Shown in pieces: positions 1-7,929 of a stretch of 53,812 nucleotides of DNA. Under the pieces are notes generated by a model. It was given only the letters and a program-made list of their open reading frames with translations, had not been told where the DNA came from and did not search any database. Numbering within the stretch: position 1 is the first letter of the stretch; every line of letters begins with the position of its first letter. This stretch comes from an uncultured Hyphomicrobiales bacterium (lineage in GTDB: Bacteria; Pseudomonadota; Alphaproteobacteria; Rhizobiales; Beijerinckiaceae). The DNA is taken from positions 1 to 53,812 of the forward strand of contig CAIKAR010000132.1 of NCBI GenBank assembly GCA_903825465.1, in the 5' to 3' direction. A program made the position numbers and the translations under genes.

Positions 1-207
1 CGGTTGCTCGCCGATTTCGTCGTGTCGGAGGAAGGGCAGACGATAGCCCGGGACCGCGACTACATCCCGGTCAATCCGAAAGTCGCTCCGCGCGATCCCG
101 ACGTGCGGCCGGATGGCGTGACGTTTCGCGCCGTCACGCTGACGCCCGAGCAGGTCGACGCCGCGACGCCCGGCTGGGTGAAAGTGTTCAACGACCTGTT
201 TCGGTGA
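1..207 (+). CDS. ABC transporter periplasmic binding protein, C-terminal end (partial)
   Basis: Only the last 68 residues are in the window; the frame is open to the left edge. The visible part reads LLADFVVSEEGQTIARDRDYIPVNP in two overlapping stretches (LLADFVVSEEGQ, then RDRDYIPVNPKVAP) and ends in WVKVFNDLFR. The same elements (LLxFLxSEEGQ, DYLPAMP, F-N/K-ELFR) end the two binding proteins at 11.8-13.9 kb, so this is a third member of that Fe(III)/polyamine-type extracellular solute-binding family. Such proteins capture a ligand in the periplasm for an ABC importer. No permease or ATPase lies downstream. The ligand cannot be read from this fragment. Confidence 0.75.
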   Translation, partial: RLLADFVVSEEGQTIARDRDYIPVNPKVAPRDPDVRPDGVTFRAVTLTPEQVDAATPGWVKVFNDLFR

Positions 208-308
208 GCGCGCCGTCGCCGACAACCGCGATTTCACGCGCGCCACGCGCGTGTTAGGGTCGCCGAAACCAGGCGGTCATCCGCGCCAAAAGCCGACAGG
301 GAAACGCC

Positions 309-1304
309 ATGCTGCCCGCGACCCGTTTCGATCCGCCGTTTCGGATCACACGCACGAGCCATTTTGTCATGACCTCGCGCGACATCGACGCGAGCGCGGC
401 TTTCTACACCGAAGTGCTGGGCCTGATCGTGTCGCACAGGGACCGCGACGCGGTCTATTTGCGGGGGATCGAGGAAGCCTGCCACCACAGCCTCGTGTTG
501 CGCCGCGCCGACGGCGAGCCCGCGTGCCGGCGCGTTGGCATGCGCGTCATGACCGAGGACGACCTTGACCGCGCCCACGACGCCTTCGCGGCGGCGGGAC
601 GCGCGCCGAAGTTCGTCGACGCGCCTTATCAGGGCCGCACGATTCACCTGACCGACCGCGTCGGAACGCCCATCGAACTGACCGCGCGCATGGACGCGAT
701 GCCGCGCATGATCACGAAATTCACCGCCCACCGCGGCGGCTGCGCCCAGCGGATCGACCATTGCCAGATTTTGACTCCCGACGTGCGGGGCGCCTGCGAA
801 TTCTGGATGGAACACGGTTTCCGCCTCAGCGAATATATTTCGCCCGACGGCGCCGACGAGATGTTCGGCGTGTTCCTCCAGCGCAAGGGCAATCCGCACG
901 ACATCGTCTTCTTCAACGGCGCCGGGCCGCGGCTGCACCATTTCGCCTACGCCGCCGCCGAGACGCACAACCTGCTGCGCGCCTGCGACATCGCCGGCGA
1001 ACTCGGCTTTGGCCGCGAGGTCGAACGCGGGCCCGGCCGCCATGGACCCGGACACGCGTTGTTCGTTTATTTCCGCGATCCCGACGGTCACCGCGTCGAG
1101 TTGTTCAACACGCACTATCAGGTTATGGACCTGGAAAACGAGGCCGTGCGATGGGACCCCGGCGACCCCAATATATCACTGCCTTGGGGCTTGCCGGCGC
1201 GGCGCGCCTGGTTTGAGCAGGCCACGCCTTTCGAAGGCGTCGATTCCCGCGCGCCCGCGCTTCCCCCCCGCCCCATGACGCTGGAGGCGTTTCTGGCGCG
1301 GTAG
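309..1304 (+). CDS. VOC-superfamily extradiol ring-cleavage dioxygenase-like protein
   Basis: A 331-residue protein with two vicinal-oxygen-chelate modules, roughly residues 12-125 and 145-270. The C-terminal module carries the expected metal triad of type I extradiol dioxygenases: His151 (RIDHCQ), His210 or His211 (LHHFAY) and Glu264 (HRVELFNTHY). Length and layout resemble 3,4-dihydroxyphenylacetate or catechol 2,3-dioxygenases, which open catecholic rings with Fe(II) or Mn(II) and O2. ATG at 309 follows AGGGAAACGCC. It sits 100 bp after a binding-protein gene on the same strand, which suggests uptake and ring cleavage of an aromatic compound. The exact substrate is unknown; a glyoxalase-like role is the alternative. 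Confidence 0.8.
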   Translation: MLPATRFDPPFRITRTSHFVMTSRDIDASAAFYTEVLGLIVSHRDRDAVYLRGIEEACHHSLVLRRADGEPACRRVGMRVMTEDDLDRAHDAFAAAGRAPKFVDAPYQGRTIHLTDRVGTPIELTARMDAMPRMITKFTAHRGGCAQRIDHCQILTPDVRGACEFWMEHGFRLSEYISPDGADEMFGVFLQRKGNPHDIVFFNGAGPRLHHFAYAAAETHNLLRACDIAGELGFGREVERGPGRHGPGHALFVYFRDPDGHRVELFNTHYQVMDLENEAVRWDPGDPNISLPWGLPARRAWFEQATPFEGVDSRAPALPPRPMTLEAFLAR

Positions 1305-1321
1305 GCCGGCGCGCGAATTGT

Positions 1322-2017
1322 TTAGAGCTTTTGGAACACGCCGTCGTCGGAGAACACGTTTGGCCTCAACGCGTCGTCCCGTCCATAGACAGGCGGCGCG
1401 CCGGGCGTCTCCCATACCCGGCGAAAACCCGCCGAAGCCGCCGTGTCGGCGAAGCGGAAATTGGCGGCGCGAAGGGCCAGCAGACCCTTCGGCTTCAGAC
1501 AGCGGGCCAGATCGGCGACCGCGTTTTCGAAAATCGCGAAATCCAAAGCCGGCGCGCAGGAGGCTGGCCGATTTTTCGCCACCATGCCGTTGCGGAACAC
1601 CGACATCGCGAAGATCGCGTCGTAGGCCGCGTCCGGCTCGCGCGCCGTGGAATCGGCGATTTCGAAAACAACGTCCGCGTCGCCGCCGCGCCGCGCCACA
1701 TTCCGCCGGCTCGCGCGCACACGCGCGCCATCGACATCGAGCCCCTTGATCGAGGCGTTTGGGAAATAGCCGCGCAGCGTGAACACCTCTTCGCCGGTGG
1801 AGCAGCCAAACGACAGCAACTGGCGGCGCGTGTCGCTTCCAAGCTGGTCGCGCACGAATTCAAAGAACGGTGGATAGCGGTTATCGCGGGTGTCGCCGAA
1901 TGGCTGAAAGACGGTCCGGCGGCCGGTCCGCGTCATCTGCCGCAGGCTGCGCGCGTCTGAACGCAGGGCGCTCAGCGCGGCGCCGGCCAACGATGAAATT
2001 CGCGATCCAAATCCCAT
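1322..2017 (-). CDS. Class I SAM-dependent methyltransferase (CheR-like core)
   Basis: A 231-residue protein starting MGFGSRISSLAG. The sequence LLSFGCSTGEEVFTLRGYFP is a SAM-binding motif I of the type seen in CheR-like methyltransferases (GCSTGEE), followed by KGLDVDGARV for motif II and YDAIFAMSVFR for the acidic loop. The domain ends in a short C-terminal tail with DDGVFQKL. The ATG at 2017 lies only 11 bp after the stop of the nucleotidyltransferase gene on the same strand, so the two are probably cotranscribed. The 3' end converges on the dioxygenase gene with a 17-bp gap. The substrate is unknown; there is no methyl-accepting protein next to it that would argue for chemotaxis. Confidence 0.75.
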   Translation of the reverse strand: MGFGSRISSLAGAALSALRSDARSLRQMTRTGRRTVFQPFGDTRDNRYPPFFEFVRDQLGSDTRRQLLSFGCSTGEEVFTLRGYFPNASIKGLDVDGARVRASRRNVARRGGDADVVFEIADSTAREPDAAYDAIFAMSVFRNGMVAKNRPASCAPALDFAIFENAVADLARCLKPKGLLALRAANFRFADTAASAGFRRVWETPGAPPVYGRDDALRPNVFSDDGVFQKL

Positions 2018-2028
2018 CGTGTCCGCGC

Positions 2029-3261
2029 CTAGTTCCCGGCCCGCCCAGCCGGCTTGGAGGCCGAAACGCCGGAAACAGCGCGCGTGAAAAACCGGCGCCG
2101 CCAAACCGACAGGGGAACTCGCAAAGCGGGATACAGAAATTCGAAGGAGCGCGGCAAGGGCGCTTCCACAATGTCATGTGGCCCAACCCAGCCGGATCGC
2201 AGTTGCTCGAAATGAAAAGACCAGCCCTCGCCAAGCGAATACGGCCGAAAATATTCGCGGATCATGACGCCCGGACGCCGCTCCTCCTGGTTCAACGGCG
2301 CCGTCGATGCCAGGCCGGCGAGGCCATCCGCGACAAGTTTCGCCACCCGCGGGTTCGCCGCGAACTCCGCACGCAAACCCATGGGCAGGGCCAGGCCGAA
2401 AAGCCCACCGCATAGCGACAGCGTTTGCGCCGCGCACAGGCCCGCGCCAATCGACCGCGCGTGGCGATAGAGCTTCCCGATCTCCTGGCCGCCGCGGCGC
2501 GCGACAAACGCGTTCGCGTCGGCCAGCCACTTGAGCCGCGCCCAGCGGTGGTCGGCGCCATGCACGCACAGATAGGCGAAGAGATCGCGATCGCTCAACG
2601 TGCGAACGCCGCGTCCGCCGGCCAGATCGACGCGCTGGGTCGGCGACTTCGCGTCAACGCCGCGCAGCAAACGGGAATTGTCACAGATGCGCCAATGCAG
2701 TTCCACATGCGCGCCCGTGCGGACATTGACGAGCTCGATATCGCCGAAATTCCTGAAAACCAGATGTCGGCGTTCGCTTCCGATATCGCGATGCAGCCCC
2801 GACAAGCGATAGCCATTCGCCATCAGCGTGTTGAGCGCGGCCGGCGCCGAATCCGGCTTCACCAGCAAGTCGATATCCTTGCCATGCTTCACGGCGAACG
2901 TGCCATAGGCGAGCATCGCGAGCGAAGCCCCCTTGAGGAAAACGGCGGGGATGTCGGCTCCGTCCAGCAACTCCTGCAAACGGCAGGCCTCGGCCGCGAG
3001 CGCGAGCGCCTCGCCGGCGACGCCCAAAGCCCGCCTCCGCATCTCCGCGGCGATGGCGGGCGGCGGCTCCAACCCCGCCCGCATCGCGCCGTGATGAGCG
3101 AGGGCGACGATTCGGTGGCGTTCCGCTAGCGCGAGCAATTCATCCCACGCCGAAAACCCGAGCGCCGCCCGCTCGACCGCCGTCACGCGCTCTTTGTCCA
3201 TGGGCCAGGCGCAGCAGGCCGCCAACAGCCGAAACGCGCTCCCCAATTCGAAAGTGGACAA
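2029..3261 (-). CDS. Nucleotidyltransferase-fold protein (NTP_transf_5-like family)
   Basis: About 410 residues. The centre contains AVFLKGASLAMLAYG followed by KHGKDIDLLVKPDSA, the Lys-Gly and Asp-x-Asp arrangement of the uncharacterised nucleotidyltransferase family PF14907. The N-terminal part (FRLLAACCAWPMDKERV) and the histidine-rich ERHRIVALAHHG segment also fit that family. I chose the TTG at 3261 because it has GGAG seven bases upstream and keeps the conserved FRLLAACC start; a TTG at 3309 and an ATG at 3201 are alternatives. Family members often sit in polysaccharide or peptide-modification loci. Here the partner is the downstream methyltransferase 11 bp away. The real reaction is not known. 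Confidence 0.7.
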   Translation of the reverse strand: MSTFELGSAFRLLAACCAWPMDKERVTAVERAALGFSAWDELLALAERHRIVALAHHGAMRAGLEPPPAIAAEMRRRALGVAGEALALAAEACRLQELLDGADIPAVFLKGASLAMLAYGTFAVKHGKDIDLLVKPDSAPAALNTLMANGYRLSGLHRDIGSERRHLVFRNFGDIELVNVRTGAHVELHWRICDNSRLLRGVDAKSPTQRVDLAGGRGVRTLSDRDLFAYLCVHGADHRWARLKWLADANAFVARRGGQEIGKLYRHARSIGAGLCAAQTLSLCGGLFGLALPMGLRAEFAANPRVAKLVADGLAGLASTAPLNQEERRPGVMIREYFRPYSLGEGWSFHFEQLRSGWVGPHDIVEAPLPRSFEFLYPALRVPLSVWRRRFFTRAVSGVSASKPAGRAGN

Positions 3262-3469
3262 ATTTCCGACTCCGATTCGCGCCGCGAATTCAGGGCGCCG
3301 TTGTGGCAAAGCCCGATAACACGCCGTCTATGGCGCGCAAAACGCCCGCCTTACCAGGGGCGGCGCGCCGAAGGAACGACCGACGAGGTTAAGTCGTTAT
3401 GGATTTCGCGTGGTCAGGCCCAACAGGGCGGTTCGGCGCGCGCTGAGCGGCTTTAGGCGACCGGATTTC

Positions 3470-4603
3470 ATGACCCCCGACCTCCAGACAAGCGAGCCCG
3501 CGTCGTCGGGAACGGAAATCGACGTGGAAGCTTCCCCGCCCGATGGGTCGTCGGCGCCGGGAACGAACCGGCTTCAAACATTCTTTTTGGGCGGCCTCTT
3601 CATCTTCGCGACTCTCGCCGCGCTTCGCTACGCCAGCGCGATTGTGCTGCCCGTCGTCGTCGCCATGATGTTGAAGCTGTTGCTGCAACCCGTGGTGCGG
3701 TTTTTTCAACTCGCCCGCCTCCCAGCGTCTCTGGCGGCTCTCGTGGTCATACTTTTCGCCGTTGGCTCCCTCGCGGGGGTGGTGGCGGCGCTGTCGGTTC
3801 CCGCCAGCAGTTGGGCCGCCAAACTGCCGGAGGGAGTTCCGCGACTCGAAGCGCGCCTCATGGCGTTAAAATCGCCGATCCAGGCTTTGCAGAACCTCAT
3901 CCAGGCGACCGAACGCATTGCCTCGTCGCCTTCGCCGGACGCTCTGGTTGTGTCCACCCAGCCGGATTTGGGACTCGCCGGGGCACTCGTGGCGGGAACA
4001 CAAGCCGTCGCCGACGGCCTCCTGACAATGATTATCGTCCTGTATTTCCTGCTCGCTTCGAGCGACGTGTTCCTGCGGCGGCTGGTCGAGGTTTTGCCGC
4101 GCTTCGCCGACAAGCGGCAGGCTGTCGAAATAACCTCGCAAATAGAGGCCGATATCTCCAGCTACCTGGTCACCATCACCGGGATGAACGCCGCGGTGGG
4201 GATCGCCACCGCCATTGCGATGCGCTTCAGCGGATTGGACGATCCGTTGCTGTGGGGCACCACCGCGTTTCTTCTCAATTACGTGCCTATCCTCGGCCCG
4301 CTCACCGGCATCGTTATTTTCCTGCTGGCGGGGATGCTGACAATCGACGGACTTGGGGCGGCGTTTTTGCCGGCGGGACTCTTCGCGTTGATCCACATCG
4401 TCGAGGGAGAGTTGGTGACGCCGATGTTGCTGGCGCGCCGGTTCACGGTGAACCCAGTCCTTCTGATCCTGTCGCTCGTGTTCTGGTACTGGATGTGGGG
4501 CGTGCCCGGCGCCATTCTCGCGATGCCGGTGCTCGCGGTTACGAAAATCGTCTGCGACCGCGTCGAGTCGCTCAGGCCGCTCGGGCATTTTCTGGAAGGC
4601 TGA
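3470..4603 (+). CDS. AI-2E family transporter (PerM-type membrane permease)
   Basis: A 377-residue integral membrane protein with about seven to eight hydrophobic segments. The N-terminal hydrophobic block (FFLGGLFIFATLAALRYA), the soluble middle region, and the C-terminal signature PILGPLTGIVIFLLAG followed by EGELVTPMLLARRF are typical of PF01594. Family members export varied solutes, including AI-2 in TqsA or sodium in some relatives; family membership alone does not show AI-2 transport. ATG at 3470 follows AGGCGACC; an upstream in-frame start at 3410 would add 20 residues of poor composition. It stands alone, divergent from the nucleotidyltransferase gene across about 210 bp and convergent with the HAD gene six bases away. 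Confidence 0.85.
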   Translation: MTPDLQTSEPASSGTEIDVEASPPDGSSAPGTNRLQTFFLGGLFIFATLAALRYASAIVLPVVVAMMLKLLLQPVVRFFQLARLPASLAALVVILFAVGSLAGVVAALSVPASSWAAKLPEGVPRLEARLMALKSPIQALQNLIQATERIASSPSPDALVVSTQPDLGLAGALVAGTQAVADGLLTMIIVLYFLLASSDVFLRRLVEVLPRFADKRQAVEITSQIEADISSYLVTITGMNAAVGIATAIAMRFSGLDDPLLWGTTAFLLNYVPILGPLTGIVIFLLAGMLTIDGLGAAFLPAGLFALIHIVEGELVTPMLLARRFTVNPVLLILSLVFWYWMWGVPGAILAMPVLAVTKIVCDRVESLRPLGHFLEG

Positions 4604-4609
4604 CCGCGT

Positions 4610-5287
4610 TTATGGGTTGCGGGCGACTTCCTCGAGCAGACCGGCGAGGCCCGGCAGGGTTTTCGCCGGCGCGAGGTCGGCGTATTCCTCTGGCGCGTCC
4701 GTCCTGTTGATCCAGACGCCGCGAAATCCAAATTTCACGCCGCCCGCGACATCCCAGCGGTTCGACGACTGAAATGACACATCGCCCGGAGCGACGCCCA
4801 GATATCTTTCGACGAGGCCATAGGCCGCGGGCGTGGTCTTGAACGCGCGCAGCTCGTGAATCGACAAGCTGGCGTCGAGCAGGTCGCCCATACCCGCCGA
4901 GGCGACGGCTTTGGCGAGCATATCCGGCGTTCCGTTGGAGAGTATCGCCGTTTTCACGCCCGCCTTCTTCAGGGCGGCGAGCGTCGGCTTCGCGTCGGGA
5001 TAGGCGTCGAGGGTCTCGTAGGCCAGGAGCAGTTTCCCGCGCGTCGCCGCCGAAATTCCGCCATGCCGCGCGGCGGCGAAATCAAGCGCCTGCGCCGTGA
5101 CCTCGCGGAAGTCGCGATAGGCGCCCATGAGCGTGCGCGTCCAAGTGTATTCGAGTTGTTTGACTCGCCAGAGATCGGAGATTTCAGCGGCTTTTGGCCC
5201 AACGGCGCCGCGGTGGCGCGCCACGGCGGAATGAACGTCGAACAAGGTGCCGTAGGCGTCGAACACATAGGCCGGATATGGCGTCAA
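4610..5287 (-). CDS. Haloacid dehalogenase, type II (HAD superfamily hydrolase)
   Basis: A 225-residue protein. HAD motif I is YVFDAYGTLFD with nucleophile Asp10, motif II is ILSNGTPDML (Ser117), the motif III lysine is in ELRAFKTTP (Lys150), and SFQSSNRWDVAGG (Ser174-Asp179) is the signature loop of L-2-haloacid dehalogenases. The family hydrolyses the carbon-halogen bond of short 2-haloacids with inversion. The start is a TTG at 5287 with GGAGG eight bases upstream; it overlaps the murJ stop as TTGA, so translation is probably coupled. A housekeeping phosphatase role is possible, since the residues fit but the neighbours give no halogenated substrate. Confidence 0.85.
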   Translation of the reverse strand: MTPYPAYVFDAYGTLFDVHSAVARHRGAVGPKAAEISDLWRVKQLEYTWTRTLMGAYRDFREVTAQALDFAAARHGGISAATRGKLLLAYETLDAYPDAKPTLAALKKAGVKTAILSNGTPDMLAKAVASAGMGDLLDASLSIHELRAFKTTPAAYGLVERYLGVAPGDVSFQSSNRWDVAGGVKFGFRGVWINRTDAPEEYADLAPAKTLPGLAGLLEEVARNP

Positions 5288-6837
5288 CTCACGCCTCCCT
5301 TTTTCTCGGCCCGCGGCCGCGCCAACCGCACCCCCAGCAGGCGGAACAGGACCATCAGGACCGCCCCGTAAGCGAAGCCGCCCACCACGCCAAGCAGAGC
5401 GAGACCCGTTTCCGCTTCGAAATGGCCCCACGCGCGCCCCGCCGCCAGCGCCGGTTCGCGGCCAACCCAGGCCACGAAACAGAGCGCCAGAGACGCCACG
5501 GCCACCGAAACGCAGACCTTTCCCAGCGTCGCGTCGGGGCGCATCGAGCCCTGCCGCAGCGCCAGGAATAAGAGCGCCGCCAGATTGATCCACGCGCCGA
5601 CGGCGGTCGCGAACGCGAGGCCCGGCGCGCCGAGGGGCTGGTAGAGCGCGAGTTTCAAAACCACGTTCAGCGCGACCGCGGCGAGCGACACCATCATCGG
5701 CGTGCGCGTGTCGCCCCGCGACTGAAAGCTCGCCCGCGCCGAGGCGATGAGCGTGATCGCCATCAGCCCGATTCCATAGGCCGCGAGCACCTCGGCGGAG
5801 GCGGTCGCCGCGTCGTCGGTGAAGGCGCCGCGCAGAAACACGCCGCGCATGATTTCGCGCGGGACGAGGAGGAACGCGACAAAAAACGGCGCCGACAGGG
5901 CGATGGTCAGCGCCATGGTCCGGTTTTGCGCGTGATAGGCGGCGCCTGGATTGCCGGCCGCGAAGCGCCGGCTCATCTCGGGCAGAAGCACGGTGCCCGC
6001 CGCGATGCCGATGACGCCGATCGGCAACTGGTAAATGCGGTCGGCGTAATAGATCGACGACACCGCCCCGGTCGGCAACAGCGAGGCGATGATCGTGTCG
6101 GCGAAGACGGCGATCTGAAACCCAGCCGAGCCAATGACCGCCGGAGCGAGCGCCGTGAAAAACCGCTTCACGTCCGGCGTCCAGCGTGGCCGGGTCAACA
6201 CGCCAAGCGCCCCCGCGCGCATGGCGGACCACGTCAGCCACGCGAATTGCAGCGCGCCCGAGATCGTCACGCCCCAGGCCGCCGCGTGGGAAGCGCTCGG
6301 AAAAAGAAACGCCAACGCGAGCGTCGCCATCATCGCGACGTTGAGCAGCACGGGCGCGAAGGCGCCGACGGCGAACCGCCGGTTGGCGTTGAGCGCGCCG
6401 GTGTGCAGCGTCACCAGCGTGATGAACAGCAGATAGGGAAAGGTGATCCGCGTGAGCTCGACGGCGAGATCGAATTTCGCGGGATCGTCGGCGAAACCGG
6501 GGGCCAAAAGGCCCACCAATTGCGGCGTGAAGGCCCAGGCCAGCGCCAGCAACACCACCTGCGACGCCAGCAAAAGCGTGAATATCTGACTGGCGAAGCC
6601 TTTCGCCTCGCCGCCGCCCTTCGTTTCGAGCACGCGCGAATAGGAGGGCACGAAAGCGGCGTTGAACGCGCCTTCGCCGAAGATGGCGCGGAAATGGTTG
6701 GGCAGGCGGAACGCCACGTAGAACGCGTCCGCCGCGAGCCCCGCGCCGAGCACCGCGCCAAGCATCACATCGCGCAGAAAACCGGTGACACGCGACAACA
6801 GCGTCAGGCCCGCGACGGAAAAGAGGTCGCGATACAC
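5284..6837 (-). CDS. murJ: Lipid II flippase MurJ (MviN)
   Basis: A 517-residue polytopic membrane protein with about 14 hydrophobic segments. The N-terminus LLSRVTGFLRDVMLGAVLG and ADAFYVAFRLPNHFRAIFGE (read as two blocks) carry the conserved arginines and the FR.PN.fR..f.EGAF motif of MurJ, followed by GEGAFNAAFVPSYSR. It moves lipid-linked peptidoglycan precursor across the inner membrane. The GTG at 6837 begins three bases after the stop of the upstream glycosyltransferase, and its stop overlaps the downstream HAD start, giving a tight three-gene operon. In many alphaproteobacteria murJ lies by glnD and trpS instead; those are not here. Confidence 0.95.
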   Translation of the reverse strand: MYRDLFSVAGLTLLSRVTGFLRDVMLGAVLGAGLAADAFYVAFRLPNHFRAIFGEGAFNAAFVPSYSRVLETKGGGEAKGFASQIFTLLLASQVVLLALAWAFTPQLVGLLAPGFADDPAKFDLAVELTRITFPYLLFITLVTLHTGALNANRRFAVGAFAPVLLNVAMMATLALAFLFPSASHAAAWGVTISGALQFAWLTWSAMRAGALGVLTRPRWTPDVKRFFTALAPAVIGSAGFQIAVFADTIIASLLPTGAVSSIYYADRIYQLPIGVIGIAAGTVLLPEMSRRFAAGNPGAAYHAQNRTMALTIALSAPFFVAFLLVPREIMRGVFLRGAFTDDAATASAEVLAAYGIGLMAITLIASARASFQSRGDTRTPMMVSLAAVALNVVLKLALYQPLGAPGLAFATAVGAWINLAALLFLALRQGSMRPDATLGKVCVSVAVASLALCFVAWVGREPALAAGRAWGHFEAETGLALLGVVGGFAYGAVLMVLFRLLGVRLARPRAEKKGGVS

Positions 6838-6840
6838 GCC

Positions 6841-7857
6841 CTACACCAGCCGCCGCGCGTGCGAGCGCGGCGCGGGGTCGGAGAGCGGATCCGCCGGCAT
6901 GCCGACGCGCTCGCCAACAAGATAAAGCGGCCGGCGCTTCACTTCGGCGAAAATGCGGCCGATATATTCGCCGAGCACGCCAAGCGACAGCAACTGAACG
7001 CCGCCGAGGAACATGACCGACACGATCAGCGACGCGAAGCCGGGGACATCGACGCCGTAGATCGCCGTGGAAATCAGGAACCGCAACGCCATCAGCATCG
7101 AAAACGCGGAGATGGCGGTGCCGATGTAGGTCCACACCTTCAATGGCATGGTCGAAAACGACATCAGCCCGTCGAGGGCGAAACGCGTCAGCTTGCGATA
7201 GCTGAACTTGGATTCGCCGGACGCGCGCTCGGCCACCTGGAACGGCACGCCGATGGATTTGAAGCCTATCCAGGCGTAGAGGCCCTTGGAGAAGCGCGCC
7301 CGTTCGCCCATCGCCCGCAACGCCAGCACGCATTGCCGATCGAGCAGGCGGAAATCGCCGGCGCCTTCGGGCAAGCTGGTTTCGCCAAGCGCCGCGAACA
7401 TTTTGTAGAAGCGCTTCGAAAAGACGCGGCGCACCACGCTGTCGGTGTCGCGATCGACGCGCGCGCCGTAAACATTCTGATATCCCTCGCGCCATTTGGC
7501 GACGAACTGCTCGATGACCTCGGGGGGATGCTGAAGATCGGCGTCCATGATAACGACGGCGTCGGCCTCGGCGTTGTCGAGCCCGGCGGCGATGGCGATC
7601 TCCTTGCCGAAATTGCGCGAGAACGAGACCGCGGTCACGTTGTGGTCCGCTTCGTTGGCCGCGCGGATGGCCTCGATCGTGTTGTCGCGCGAGCCGTCGT
7701 CGACAAAAACAATCCGATGCGAGGAGGCGACGCGCTCCAGCAGCGGCGTCAGCCGTTCCAGCAAGCGCGGGATGTTCTCCGCCTCGTTGTAGACGGGCAC
7801 AACGACGGCGATCTCGACTCCCGCGCTGGCGCCGTCCCTCGTCTGATTGGCGCTCAT
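6841..7857 (-). CDS. Undecaprenyl-phosphate glycosyltransferase, GT2 (GtrB/ArnC/DPM1-like)
   Basis: A 338-residue protein. A GT2 catalytic domain (about residues 15-230) opens with VVVPVYNEAENIPRLLERL and contains FVDDGSRDNTIEA and the metal-binding VIMDADLQHPPEVI. Two C-terminal hydrophobic segments and LGVLGEYIGRIFAEVKRRP are typical of polyisoprenyl-phosphate glycosyltransferases that load a sugar onto undecaprenyl phosphate at the cytoplasmic face. ATG at 7857 has GGAG a few bases upstream; a TTG at 7869 would add four residues. It is first in the operon with murJ, so both handle undecaprenyl-linked intermediates. The sugar is unknown. Confidence 0.88.
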   Translation of the reverse strand: MSANQTRDGASAGVEIAVVVPVYNEAENIPRLLERLTPLLERVASSHRIVFVDDGSRDNTIEAIRAANEADHNVTAVSFSRNFGKEIAIAAGLDNAEADAVVIMDADLQHPPEVIEQFVAKWREGYQNVYGARVDRDTDSVVRRVFSKRFYKMFAALGETSLPEGAGDFRLLDRQCVLALRAMGERARFSKGLYAWIGFKSIGVPFQVAERASGESKFSYRKLTRFALDGLMSFSTMPLKVWTYIGTAISAFSMLMALRFLISTAIYGVDVPGFASLIVSVMFLGGVQLLSLGVLGEYIGRIFAEVKRRPLYLVGERVGMPADPLSDPAPRSHARRLV

Positions 7858-7929
7858 GCGAAACTCCAAACCGGCCCCCGCCGGCGAATTATCCGATAGG
7901 CAAGGGCCGGCGATAAGGCAAGCGCCCGC

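Noticed and set aside
3470-4603. AI-2 quorum-signal transporter as a firm function
   Set aside because: The family name reflects TqsA only; many members transport other solutes, and no luxS or related gene is near.
4610-7495. A 961-codon minus-strand frame that ends in the HAD protein
   Set aside because: Only its last 225 codons (TTG at 5287 onward) are protein-like; the rest is a shadow of murJ and the glycosyltransferase in another frame.
5926-7899. Long plus-strand frame opposite murJ and the glycosyltransferase
   Set aside because: Composition (Arg, Gln, His) and lack of motifs mark it as antisense of real genes.
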